Under the pieces are notes generated by a model that was not told where the DNA came from, did not search any database, and saw nothing but the letters and a program-made list of their open reading frames with translations. From a virus, in the IMG/VR virus record IMGVR_UViG_3300023116_000141, positions 1-35,512 of that record: a DNA stretch of 35,512 bases. One strand, 5' to 3'. Position numbers and translations under genes: made by a program. Shown here piece after piece: positions 7,911 to 16,147 of this stretch (within the stretch, counting starts at the first letter, position 1; each line of letters opens with the position of its first letter).

Positions 7911-9509
7911 ATGCCAGAAATTAAAAAAATAACAGTAGTAGGAGGAGGAAGTGCAGGATGGATGACTGCTGCAACTCTTATTAAATTTTTTCCAGAAAAA
8001 GAAATTACGGTAATCGAAAGTTCTAATATACCAACTGTTGGCGTTGGCGAAAGCACACTAGGTGGCATACGTTACTGGATGTCTGCTCTTGATATTGATG
8101 AAGAAGATTTTATGAAACATACAAATGCTTCTTACAAGTTAAGTATTAAATTTACCGACTTTTATGAAAAAGATTATGGTTCATTTCATTACCCATTTGG
8201 AACTCCTTGCACCGATGACACACCTGCAGGTTTAACTGACTGGCAAGCTAAAAAAGCATTGTATCCGGAAACACCTGTCGAGGATTATTGTAAAACTTAT
8301 TATCCTTCAATGCCATTTGTTGAAAACAATAAGTTTCCAACTGATTGGTCTGACTTAGAACCTTTTAGAAAAGATACTGATGTTGCTTATCACATGGACG
8401 CTGCACTATTCGGAAAATGGCTTAAAGAAAACTATTGTATACCTAAAGGTGTAAAACATATAGATGACGAAGTTGTTTCTATAGAAACAAGTAATCACGG
8501 CATTGATAACTTAACATTAAAAACACTAGGCAAACACAATGCTGACTTATATATCGACTGTACTGGATGGAAAAGTTTACTATTAGGAGAAGCATTAAGT
8601 GAGCCTTTTGAATCGTTTAATCATATTATTCCTAATAACAAAGCATGGGCAACCCAATTGCCTTATGTTGATAAAGAAAAAGAAATTGAGCCGTACACTA
8701 ATTGTACAGCAATAAACAACGGTTGGGTTTGGAATATCCCTTTATGGAGTAGATTAGGAACAGGATATGTTTATAGCGATAAGCACATCTCTCAAGAAGA
8801 TGCATTAGAAGAATTTAAACAACATCTTATGAGTGACAAAATGACTGTACCACGCACACCCGACGAAGTTGAAGCTCTTACATTTAGACCTATTAATATG
8901 CGTATTGGTATACATGAACGCACCTGGGTTAAAAACGTTGTAGCAATAGGTTTAAGTGCAGGATTTATCGAGCCGTTAGAATCAAACGGATTATTTACTG
9001 TACACGAATTTTTATTAATGTTAGTAAGCGTATTACAGCGAGGTTATGGCACACAGTGGGATCGTGATGTTTATAATACCGCAACTAGAAACCTTTATGA
9101 AAACTTTGCAGAATTTGTAGCACTACACTATGCGTTGTCTATAAGAGAAGATACCCCCTATTGGCAAGATGTTAAAAACAAAAGTTTCAGTCCTAATATG
9201 GTTAAACAAATACCAACAATTAACAAAGGATTTGCATATCTAGCAAACAAAAAAATGTTTGATTTTAAACACGATATAGAAGGTGGCACGCATTGTGTTG
9301 CTACTGGAATGAACTATTTTGTGTTTAATATTCTTAACGTATTACATGCAGAAAAAACTTATGGCATTAGTGTTAAAGATACTGTAGATACTTTTGTTAA
9401 TCAGCGTCAAGAAAGAATTAATTTATGGGAGAAAAGAGCTAACAGTTCACCAATACTTTCTAACTATTTAAAAGAGAATATCTATAATGACACAACAGAT
9501 TCCGACTGA
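7911..9509 (+). CDS. Flavin-dependent tryptophan halogenase (copy 3, canonical motifs)
   Basis: 532 aa with the full signature of the tryptophan-halogenase family: VVGGGSAGWMTAA (9-21) for FAD binding, PTVGVGEST (41-49), catalytic-type lysine K76 in ASYKLSIKF, YIDCTGWKSLL (214-224), a complete WVWNIP (272-277), and FIEPLES with E357. Of the three copies in the island it is the best candidate for an active halogenase. The start ATG has AGGAG 5 nt upstream. It opens the plus-strand operon and overlaps the next gene by 23 nt. A cyanophage halogenase of this broad family (VirX1 from cyanophage Syn10) has been reported to be active and to iodinate many substrates. The natural substrate here is unknown, and no flavin reductase is in the window. 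Confidence 0.9.
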   Translation: MPEIKKITVVGGGSAGWMTAATLIKFFPEKEITVIESSNIPTVGVGESTLGGIRYWMSALDIDEEDFMKHTNASYKLSIKFTDFYEKDYGSFHYPFGTPCTDDTPAGLTDWQAKKALYPETPVEDYCKTYYPSMPFVENNKFPTDWSDLEPFRKDTDVAYHMDAALFGKWLKENYCIPKGVKHIDDEVVSIETSNHGIDNLTLKTLGKHNADLYIDCTGWKSLLLGEALSEPFESFNHIIPNNKAWATQLPYVDKEKEIEPYTNCTAINNGWVWNIPLWSRLGTGYVYSDKHISQEDALEEFKQHLMSDKMTVPRTPDEVEALTFRPINMRIGIHERTWVKNVVAIGLSAGFIEPLESNGLFTVHEFLLMLVSVLQRGYGTQWDRDVYNTATRNLYENFAEFVALHYALSIREDTPYWQDVKNKSFSPNMVKQIPTINKGFAYLANKKMFDFKHDIEGGTHCVATGMNYFVFNILNVLHAEKTYGISVKDTVDTFVNQRQERINLWEKRANSSPILSNYLKENIYNDTTDSD

Positions 9510-10101
9510 GATTTACCCTTTATTTTCGCAGCCTGTGTTTGTCGTTAATAACGACAAAACTCCGCATCAAGATGCTATTGATTTTTTAAAGTCGTTAGAC
9601 AGTCGTAAAAATTCAGGTGGCAATTTTTCAACCTGGGAAGATAACATACTTGAATTGCCAGAATTTTCTGAAATTAAAAGTCAAATTGTCACAGCGGTAA
9701 CAGAGTTTACAAATCATATTATGGGGTGGACTACTACTGATTTTTATATTACACAATCGTGGGGTAATGTAAATCCAAAAGATACAACACATCACATACA
9801 CTATCATTATAACAGTGTTGTTAGTGGAACATTTTATCTACAAACAGGAACAGAAGATCATATTGTATTTTATAACGATCCTAAGCCAATGTTAGACTTT
9901 GAAAAGACACATTTCAATATATACAATGCATCCAGTTATAAAGTGCCTGTAAGTACAAACACTATTGCAGTGTTTCCTTCTACTTTAATGCACAGCGTAG
10001 ATCAAAATAAAGATGATTGGGAGCGAATTAGTATAGCATTTAATGTCTTTGTTAAAGGACCAATAGGATCAAGAGAAGCATTAACATATTTAGAGTTATA
10101 A
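9487..10101 (+). CDS. 2-oxoglutarate/Fe(II) oxygenase-like protein (B)
   Basis: 204 aa with the layout of the 2OG-FeII_Oxy_5 group: a QSWGNVNPKDT lead (90-100), the metal-binding cluster THHIHYHYNSVVSGTFYLQ (101-119; H103, H105 and H107 are candidates), AVFPSTLMHSV with H169, and R180 in ERISIAFNVF for the 2-oxoglutarate carboxylate. The family hydroxylates or otherwise oxidises proteins or small molecules; the substrate is unknown. The ATG lies inside the 3' end of the halogenase gene (23-nt overlap), so translation is probably coupled and the halogenated product may be its substrate. The stop is at 10099-10101, just before the glycosyltransferase gene. Confidence 0.8.
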   Translation: MTQQIPTEIYPLFSQPVFVVNNDKTPHQDAIDFLKSLDSRKNSGGNFSTWEDNILELPEFSEIKSQIVTAVTEFTNHIMGWTTTDFYITQSWGNVNPKDTTHHIHYHYNSVVSGTFYLQTGTEDHIVFYNDPKPMLDFEKTHFNIYNASSYKVPVSTNTIAVFPSTLMHSVDQNKDDWERISIAFNVFVKGPIGSREALTYLEL

Positions 10102-10107
10102 TTGATA

Positions 10108-11043
10108 ATGATAAAATTTGATACAGCATTTAATATTAATGGCGGGGCAGGAAGGGTATTGTGTTCAATACCTGCACTAGAACAGTACGAACAAGAAAAT
10201 CCAGACGATAATTTTATTGTAGTAGTTGATTACGGAACTGAACTTTTTATTTCTCATCCTACACTTCACAAAAGAGTGTACGACTGGCGACATAAAAATT
10301 TATTTACAGATATTATTGAAGATATGAATTATTTGCAGCCTGAACCATATCACGTAAGAGAGTATTATACACAACAATGTTCTATTTCTCAAGCGTTTGA
10401 TATTGCTATTAATAAAAAAGGTATAAGAAATTTGCCTCCGGCAAATTTAATACTTACAAGAGACGAAGATCAAAGTGCAAAAGAAACAATAAAAAATATT
10501 AAATCTGATCGTAAAAATAAAAAAACAATTGTTTTTCAGCCTTTTGGAAGGGGTTCTGATTTAGAACCAGATAGAGTAAATCTCGACCCTTACGGAAAAT
10601 CCTTCTCAATAAATGATGCTGTTAAGATTATCAACAAGTTACAAGAAAAATATACAGTAATTGTTATGGTCGAAAAACAGTTAGATTTTAACGAGTTAGG
10701 ATGTAAAGACGTACCAGCACAAATACCAAATTTAAATCTACGTCAATGGGCAGGTATAATAAAACATGCCGACTATTTTTTAGGATGCGACAGCGTAGGT
10801 CAACACATAGCACACAGTATGAATAAAAAATCAACTGTTATACTAGGAAGTACATTTGCAATTAATGTTACTTACCCAGAATACAAAACATTTGATATAA
10901 TTGATTTTGGCGAAGGTAAAAAAATGTATAGTCCATTAAGAATGTGTTATGACGAAGTTGCTGATATTAATAATGAACGATTAATGGACTTAGATAACGA
11001 TAAGTTGTTGTTAATTGTAGATTCAGTTAGTAAAAATATCTGA
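10108..11043 (+). CDS. Glycosyltransferase family 9-like (GT-B) protein
   Basis: 311 aa from the ATG at 10108; a TTG at 10102 would add two residues and is slightly better spaced from a weak AGAG, so the start is uncertain. The C-terminal half looks like a GT9 (ADP-heptose:LPS heptosyltransferase-like) nucleotide-sugar domain: TIVFQPFGRG, the SINDAVKIINKLQEKYTVIV helix-strand, NLRQWAGIIKHADYFLGCDS and GQHIAHSMNKKSTVILGST. The N-terminal half has GGAGRVLCSIPAL in the place of the usual acceptor-side loop. The expected role is transfer of a sugar to a glycan, lipid or protein. It sits between an oxygenase and a carbamoyltransferase, which fits making or decorating a sugar. It is somewhat short for the family. 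Confidence 0.7.
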   Translation: MIKFDTAFNINGGAGRVLCSIPALEQYEQENPDDNFIVVVDYGTELFISHPTLHKRVYDWRHKNLFTDIIEDMNYLQPEPYHVREYYTQQCSISQAFDIAINKKGIRNLPPANLILTRDEDQSAKETIKNIKSDRKNKKTIVFQPFGRGSDLEPDRVNLDPYGKSFSINDAVKIINKLQEKYTVIVMVEKQLDFNELGCKDVPAQIPNLNLRQWAGIIKHADYFLGCDSVGQHIAHSMNKKSTVILGSTFAINVTYPEYKTFDIIDFGEGKKMYSPLRMCYDEVADINNERLMDLDNDKLLLIVDSVSKNI

Positions 11044-11051
11044 GGTAATTT

Positions 11052-12872
11052 ATGAAAACAGGTTGGATAGCAGCAATTGCTAGAGGACATAATTCGGGTG
11101 TATGCTTACTTAAAGACGGAAAAGTAATTTTTTCTATTGAAGAAGAACGCCTAAGTCGAATTAAGTACGACGGCGGTCCTTATGCATCTATGGTTAAAAT
11201 TTTAGAATATACAGACAAAATTGATTATTTGTTTATAGCACACACTCAGTCGTTAAAGGACACAGCAGGACAAGTTGATTTTACTGGCGATGACGTTTAT
11301 ACTGGATTAGCAAGAAAATTAGGACTTATCGAACAAAGAGATGTTCCGTATGAGCATCCTCAAGTCATTGATTTAAGCCACATGCACCATAAATTACATT
11401 CTGCTTGTGCGTTTTATCGATCAGGATTTGATAAAGCAGTAAGTGTCATTGTAGACGGTGCTGGAACATTTATTCCTATGAATATTAATGGCGAAGACCA
11501 TATGACATGGGAACTTGAAAGTATTATTAATTGTAATTATCCTGCAAAATTTACTACTCTTTATAAACACCAAGGAGGCAGAGGTCCTTACCTTAGTAAA
11601 CATATACCTAACATGGCATCTGATGATTTTAACGAACAAGATAGTACACACGAATTATTTTTAGATGATAGTGCAGGCATAGTTAAAGCATACGAAGCAG
11701 TAACACAATATTGCGGATGGCAACCAATTGAAGCTGGAAAAACTATGGGGCTATTTCCATATGGTAAACCTAATGATAGAATTCCTCAAATTTACACAGA
11801 CGGCAATGGTGGTAAATGGAGGACTTCTGATCGTAATGTAATTATTCCTACATACCCTAATGGTGCATTAGTTAACGAAGGAAGATATGAAGAACTGACA
11901 ACAGACGAATCTGTAAATGACTTAACTTTATTACAAAATAGACGAGATTTAGCATATGCTGTACAAACTCAAAGTCAAGCAGAAGTACTAAGACTTATTC
12001 GAAAAGCTGTTGCTATGTCAGGATGTAAAAATGTAGTACTTAGCGGAGGATATGGACTAAACTGTGTTGCTAATTATTGGTATTTAGGACAATTAAAAGA
12101 CGAAGGTATTAATTTTTATGTAGAACCAATATCTAACGATGCAGGTACAGCAATGGGTGCAGCATTACTAGGATATCATTCACTAACTGACGACAATAAC
12201 GTTAGAGAGTATGCAGATAGTTTATATTTAGGACCACAATACACTTATACTAATGACGAAATTGTTCTAACAGCAAAAAAATATAATGCAGAAATTCAAA
12301 CCGTTACTAAGAAAGATGTAGTTGAACTTATGACAGGTAAAGTAACTGGTAATAGAAATATTGTTACTATATTTCAAGGACGTTCAGAAAACGGGCCTAG
12401 AGCACTAGGTAACAGAAGTATTATGTATGATGCAACTGATCCGGATGGCAAAGACTTTGTAAACAAAGTAAAACGCCGTGAATATTTCCGTCCATTTGCA
12501 GGTAGTATCCTACATGAGTTTGCACACGAATGGTTTGACATGAGGGGTATGGATCAAAGCCCGCACATGATGTACGCTATGAACTGTCAGCCAGGTGTTG
12601 CTGAAAAGATTCCTAGTATTATTCATGTAGATGGTACATGTCGTATTCAAACAGTAAAGCGTGAACAAAATCCTCATTACTATGATATAATTAAAGAATT
12701 ATATGAGCAAACCGGTGTACCTATTGTGTTTAATACTTCGTTTAATCTAGGGGGAGAACCGTTAGTTGAAACCTTAGACGATGCTATACGTACACTTGCT
12801 AATAGCGACATTGAGTATCTATATTTGCCAGAATATAACAAACTAATAACAGTTAGGAATATTAATGATTAA
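11052..12872 (+). CDS. O-carbamoyltransferase (NodU/TobZ/CmcH family)
   Basis: 606 aa, full length for the family. These enzymes use carbamoyl phosphate and ATP to make carbamoyl-adenylate, then transfer the carbamoyl group to a hydroxyl on a sugar or antibiotic. The N-terminal Kae1-like domain has ARGHNSGVCLLKDGKVIFSI (10-29), HMHHKLHSACAF (110-121) with the metal-type HxxxH (H112, H116), VDGAG (134-138), GKTMGLFPYGKP (229-240), VVLSGGYGLNCVAN (328-341) and NDAGTAMGAALLG. The YrdC-like C-terminal domain has GRSENGPRALGNRS (443-456), REYFRPFAGS (476-485) and FNTSFNLGGEP. The ATG at 11052 has a GAGG site. The gene overlaps the next by 8 nt. All main motifs look intact, so activity is likely; the acceptor is probably the product of the neighbouring enzymes (inference). 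Confidence 0.9.
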   Translation: MKTGWIAAIARGHNSGVCLLKDGKVIFSIEEERLSRIKYDGGPYASMVKILEYTDKIDYLFIAHTQSLKDTAGQVDFTGDDVYTGLARKLGLIEQRDVPYEHPQVIDLSHMHHKLHSACAFYRSGFDKAVSVIVDGAGTFIPMNINGEDHMTWELESIINCNYPAKFTTLYKHQGGRGPYLSKHIPNMASDDFNEQDSTHELFLDDSAGIVKAYEAVTQYCGWQPIEAGKTMGLFPYGKPNDRIPQIYTDGNGGKWRTSDRNVIIPTYPNGALVNEGRYEELTTDESVNDLTLLQNRRDLAYAVQTQSQAEVLRLIRKAVAMSGCKNVVLSGGYGLNCVANYWYLGQLKDEGINFYVEPISNDAGTAMGAALLGYHSLTDDNNVREYADSLYLGPQYTYTNDEIVLTAKKYNAEIQTVTKKDVVELMTGKVTGNRNIVTIFQGRSENGPRALGNRSIMYDATDPDGKDFVNKVKRREYFRPFAGSILHEFAHEWFDMRGMDQSPHMMYAMNCQPGVAEKIPSIIHVDGTCRIQTVKREQNPHYYDIIKELYEQTGVPIVFNTSFNLGGEPLVETLDDAIRTLANSDIEYLYLPEYNKLITVRNIND

Positions 12873-13374
12873 ACATTTTGAAAACTTTGCACCTACATGG
12901 TTACATAATAGAGCAAAGAATCAATTGTTGTCTCCATTAATTGATTGGCATTATCCAGGTTTTGGTGGACATAATATTACACTAGACAAAGCATGTTTTG
13001 CTAAACAACCTTTTAATATTGCAACTAACTACGAAGATTGGTCAAATGTAGATTCTTTAATGTATATGTTAGACTGGTGGATTGATGATAACAAAGAATG
13101 GTTTCAGTTTGAAGGGTTAAATCGTTGTTTAATTAATTTTTATACCCCTGGGCAAAGTACAGGCTGGCATACAGATCACGAGTCTAGTAATTTTTTTAGT
13201 TTATTATACTATGTAAATGAAAGCGACGGTGGCACAATGTTTGAAGATAAAAAAATAATGCATAAAGAAAACAGTGCAATATTATTCAATTCCACTACTC
13301 CACATTCTCCTATATTATCTAAAGCGCCAAGGCGCATTAATGTAAATTGGATTATGGGAGGAAAATTGTTATGA
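12865..13374 (+). CDS. 2-oxoglutarate/Fe(II) oxygenase, AlkB/prolyl-hydroxylase-like (C)
   Basis: 169 aa, last gene of the plus-strand operon. It has the classic facial triad and co-substrate residues: GWHTDHE with H102 and D104, then NSTTPHSPI with H147, and RRINVNW with R156/R157 for 2-oxoglutarate. INFYTPGQSTGWHTDHES and FSLLYYVNESDGG match the 2OG-FeII_Oxy superfamily layout shared by AlkB-like and prolyl-4-hydroxylase-like enzymes. It is a different subfamily from oxygenases A and B in this island. DNA repair (AlkB-like) is possible, but the operon context favours tailoring of a product. The ATG has AGGA 8 nt upstream and overlaps the carbamoyltransferase stop. The bidirectional terminator follows after 40 nt. 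Confidence 0.85.
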   Translation: MIKHFENFAPTWLHNRAKNQLLSPLIDWHYPGFGGHNITLDKACFAKQPFNIATNYEDWSNVDSLMYMLDWWIDDNKEWFQFEGLNRCLINFYTPGQSTGWHTDHESSNFFSLLYYVNESDGGTMFEDKKIMHKENSAILFNSTTPHSPILSKAPRRINVNWIMGGKLL

Positions 13375-13413
13375 TAGAAAGATAACTGCCATTAAAATTT
13401 AAAAGGAAAGATT

Positions 13414-13442
13414 AAAAAAACCCGCTTAACGCGGGTTTTTAT
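13414..13442. terminator. Bidirectional intrinsic terminator between convergent units
   Basis: CCCGC (13421-13425) and GCGGG (13431-13435) form a hairpin with a 5-nt loop, flanked by an A run on the left and a T run on the right, so it can terminate in both directions. It separates the plus-strand accessory operon from the minus-strand fibre genes and covers the stop region of the 176-aa gene. Confidence 0.9.
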
Positions 13443-13972
13443 TATTCAGGATCTGGTGCTGGGGCTTGTTCCCACTTACCACCAATACCGGAACCATCTA
13501 ATGGACCCGGCGGTGTTGGCCAATCAATTTCTTCTGGGCTTGACATGTTTGCTAGATCATTATCATCTGTTATAGATCTTAAAGCAGCTCTATAAGTAGC
13601 CCATGCTGCTTTATCTTCATCAGATAACGGACTGTCGTTCATTTGAGTCCAATCTGTTTTAAATAAACGTTGTTCTCTTGGGCCAAGAATCCAACGGCGA
13701 ACTTTTTCAGCAACATCAATAGTTTCTACAATCCACTCTCTTTCATATGTACCGTCATCATTTTTAATAATGTTGTCAGTACCTTCCCAGTTTTTATCTG
13801 TACCTGTTCCAATAACGTCTGGATCTGGACCATGTGGATGCAGTACTTCAGCATATCCATTTTCTGTTAAAAGTTCAGAAGTGATCTCTTTTGTACCTAA
13901 AATATATTCTAGATTTTCAGGAAGTATCATTCCGCTTATTGGATCACCGTTTTCGTCAATTTTTACATACAT
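13442..13972 (-). CDS. Tail-fibre assembly chaperone-like protein
   Basis: 176 aa. The segment around 90-133 (REQRLFKTDWTQMNDSPLSD followed by AAWATYRAALRSIT) matches the phage tail assembly chaperone motif (Phage_tail_APC type), found in proteins coded next to tail fibres that help fold or attach the fibre tip. The N-terminus MYVKIDENGDPISGM is typical of phage proteins in this position. The C-terminus is Pro/Gly-rich (WPTPPGPLDGSGIGG). It lies 17 nt after the glycine-rich fibre gene and is the last gene of the minus-strand run before the terminator at 13414-13442. Likely partner: the upstream glycine-rich fibre (inference from position). Confidence 0.75.
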   Translation of the reverse strand: MYVKIDENGDPISGMILPENLEYILGTKEITSELLTENGYAEVLHPHGPDPDVIGTGTDKNWEGTDNIIKNDDGTYEREWIVETIDVAEKVRRWILGPREQRLFKTDWTQMNDSPLSDEDKAAWATYRAALRSITDDNDLANMSSPEEIDWPTPPGPLDGSGIGGKWEQAPAPDPE

Positions 13973-13989
13973 GTTATAATCTTCCTATA

Positions 13990-15774
13990 TTATTGATCAG
14001 CTGTACCTGTTGATGGCCATTCTCGGTTTGGACCCCAAATAATACGGACAGCACCTTTACCACCCCAGCCGCCGCCGTGCGATGTGCCGCCACCGCCGCC
14101 ACCGCCGCCAAAGCAGCCGCCGCAGCTATATCCGTTTCCTCGCCCGTTTGACCACGGTTCGCCTGGCCTACCACAAGTCCCACCAGAACCGCCTTGGCCG
14201 CCTGATCCAGTTTGGTGTGAGTATCCTGGGTTACCACATGCTCCGTTAGCTCCTTGACCATAAATGCCGGTGCCGCCACCGCCACCTGTTCCATAAGTCG
14301 AACTATGGTGACTTGTAGCACTGCCACCACCACCATAACAGCCTGTATAACCTGAATTGTTTGTATTTCCTCGGTTGGGGCCGTAGCCAGCGCCGCCGCC
14401 TCCGCCTCCAGCGGTGTTTGGATATGCGACTGTGCCGCAGCCGCCGCCTGCATTACCATTAATACTTGCAGTAACAACACAACACCCCGGACAACAACCA
14501 CATCTGCCGCCACCGCCTATTACACCTGGAAAACAACTATAACCTCCGCCGTTGGCGTTCCAACAGCCACCGCGGCCTACTTTAATTGTATAGCTTTGAC
14601 CTGGTGTTACAGGAATTCCGTTAGCCCATGCTAATCCTCCTCCGGCTCCGCCGCAAGCTGCCCAGTCATAACGACCGCCGGATCCTGCGCCAATTGCAGC
14701 TACGCCTACAGATGTTACACCTGAAGGTGCTGTCCATGTATAAGTATCTTCGCCACCGTTTGTACTACTATTTGATCCAGTATACAATTGTTGACCAATT
14801 GGAGGTGTAATTGTTAACTGGTAAGTAAATGTTCTATCAACACTAAATGTATTAGCTGTTGCTCTAATAGTAAAGTTATAGTTATATGTTTGATCTGGAG
14901 TATCGCTTGAATTACCTGTAATTGCACCAGTATTGGCATTTAAGGTTGTACCTCCTGGCAAGCTACCAGATACTAAACTATATGTAATTGCTCCTGATCC
15001 AACTGTAGCTGTTACTTGTAAACTAATACTGGTCCCGGAAGATATTGTTGCAGATCCTAAATTTGTTGCTGTACTCCAGGTTGGGACAGAGTTTGTTAAT
15101 GAAACTCCTAGTACAAAGTTAATCTTTTTAATTCCGCTGCCATCGTCTACTTGGATTGGTATAGTATAAGATGATTCTGTAGCAGTCGACAACGAACCGC
15201 TTAAAACACCTGCAGAAGTTAATGATAAGCCAATTGGAAGAGTTTCTAGTGCTGTAAAGGTTAATGGAGCACTGGATGCAGAAGTTGCATAACCTTCAGC
15301 AACAAGGTCAATATTAATTGAAGAGTTTTTATTATATGTTCCTAAATCGTTATTAGTAGCAATATTTGTTGAACCCCAATATAATCCACCGGTATAACCA
15401 TCTGATGTTAAAACAGTTCCATCTGATCCAGTTTTATCTGGCAGATTTTCCCAAACTGCATAATAATTAGTTCCGTCTGACTGAACTCCGAGTGTAAACC
15501 CGTCTTCAATAACAACCGTATTTGTATCGTTTCCACTAGGACCTTTAAAAAATCCTGATGGTGTTTGCACTGTAACATCACCGCCGGTGTTATTCCAATA
15601 GTATGAATTAACTGCAACAAACGAAGCTGGATTTGGTAATATAACTGTGTACGGTGCTGCGCCTGTAAGTTGCACAACCTGTCCACTTTGTAAGTATGTT
15701 TCAGTTGTAGCGCCGGTTATTTTTCTAGGTGTGCCGGAACCTGCTCCTGAACTGTTGTTTAACCTTCTTCCCAT
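13990..15774 (-). CDS. Tail fibre/adhesin with Ig-like repeats and Gly/Cys-rich tip
   Basis: 594 aa. The N-terminus MGRRLNNSSGAGSGTPRKI is followed by a beta-rich region (20-130), then two putative Ig/cadherin-like (He_PIG-type) repeats around 135-325 (LPIGLSLTSAGVLSGSL; LPGGTTLNANTGAITG). A glycine-rich receptor-tip domain begins near 340 (YTWTAPSGVTSVGVAAIGAG) and runs to the end. It has many poly-Gly stretches, typical VTPGQSYTIKVGRGG strands, and an ending GGKGAVRIIWGPNREWPSTG that I recall from T4-like cyanophage fibres. At least 14 cysteines fall in the Gly-rich domain, including RCGCCPGCC. The DNA here is much richer in GC than its surroundings because of Gly codons. AGGAG and a late promoter precede the ATG. 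Probable role: receptor binding. Confidence 0.8.
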   Translation of the reverse strand: MGRRLNNSSGAGSGTPRKITGATTETYLQSGQVVQLTGAAPYTVILPNPASFVAVNSYYWNNTGGDVTVQTPSGFFKGPSGNDTNTVVIEDGFTLGVQSDGTNYYAVWENLPDKTGSDGTVLTSDGYTGGLYWGSTNIATNNDLGTYNKNSSINIDLVAEGYATSASSAPLTFTALETLPIGLSLTSAGVLSGSLSTATESSYTIPIQVDDGSGIKKINFVLGVSLTNSVPTWSTATNLGSATISSGTSISLQVTATVGSGAITYSLVSGSLPGGTTLNANTGAITGNSSDTPDQTYNYNFTIRATANTFSVDRTFTYQLTITPPIGQQLYTGSNSSTNGGEDTYTWTAPSGVTSVGVAAIGAGSGGRYDWAACGGAGGGLAWANGIPVTPGQSYTIKVGRGGCWNANGGGYSCFPGVIGGGGRCGCCPGCCVVTASINGNAGGGCGTVAYPNTAGGGGGGAGYGPNRGNTNNSGYTGCYGGGGSATSHHSSTYGTGGGGGTGIYGQGANGACGNPGYSHQTGSGGQGGSGGTCGRPGEPWSNGRGNGYSCGGCFGGGGGGGGTSHGGGWGGKGAVRIIWGPNREWPSTGTADQ

Positions 15775-15799
15775 TTGTGTACTCTCCTAATACTTAATG

Positions 15800-15808
15800 T
15801 TATTTATC
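15800..15808 (-). promoter_or_regulatory. T4-type late promoter variant (GATAAATAA)
   Basis: The minus strand reads GATAAATAA and ends 25 nt before the ATG of the glycine-rich fibre gene, directly after the stop of the 106-aa gene. Confidence 0.6.
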
Positions 15809-15811
15809 TAC

Positions 15812-16132
15812 TTAAACTGAACTAGTTTCAATGCCCATTGCAACTGCAGAGCATGAAGTTGCACTAGATCTAACTACTAAAAGTTTTCCAGCTTGCATTA
15901 CTATGCCGGTTCTTTCTAATACGTTTTTAGGAAGTATTGTAGCTTCAAATTCAATAAATTCATCGTTAGTAGGTGTTGCTGCGTCACACACTGCAACTCT
16001 AACTGTTATAGGGTCAGTACCTCTGTTAACCATGTTAACAGCGGCTACTGTAAATGTATCGACAGGGCAAGTATATAATGTTGTATCTGCGCCTGCACTA
16101 AGGTCTGATGTACCTAAAATTCCTGTTGCCAT
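15812..16132 (-). CDS. Small beta-rich structural protein (family of four, copy 1)
   Basis: 106 aa. MATGILGTSDLSAGADTTLY begins a compact beta-rich protein with the pattern of the 109-, 112- and 127-aa proteins at 26357, 32681 and 33019: a short lead, LYTCPVDTFTVAAVNMVNRG, a central polar strand pair, then an LPKNVLERTG-like turn. It is the most divergent of the four and ends MGIETSSV instead of the SYMEV-type ending. The start has a GGAGAG site. It lies between the 1688-aa fibre gene (15 nt upstream) and the glycine-rich fibre gene. A minor virion or fibre-accessory role is inferred. Confidence 0.6.
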   Translation of the reverse strand: MATGILGTSDLSAGADTTLYTCPVDTFTVAAVNMVNRGTDPITVRVAVCDAATPTNDEFIEFEATILPKNVLERTGIVMQAGKLLVVRSSATSCSAVAMGIETSSV

Positions 16133-16147
16133 TTTAAATTCTCTCCA

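Noticed and set aside
13974-14513. Ala/Val-rich 179-aa open frame
   Set aside because: It lies in another frame of the glycine-rich fibre tip; its composition is just the shifted reading of Gly codons, and the fibre frame has clear family motifs.
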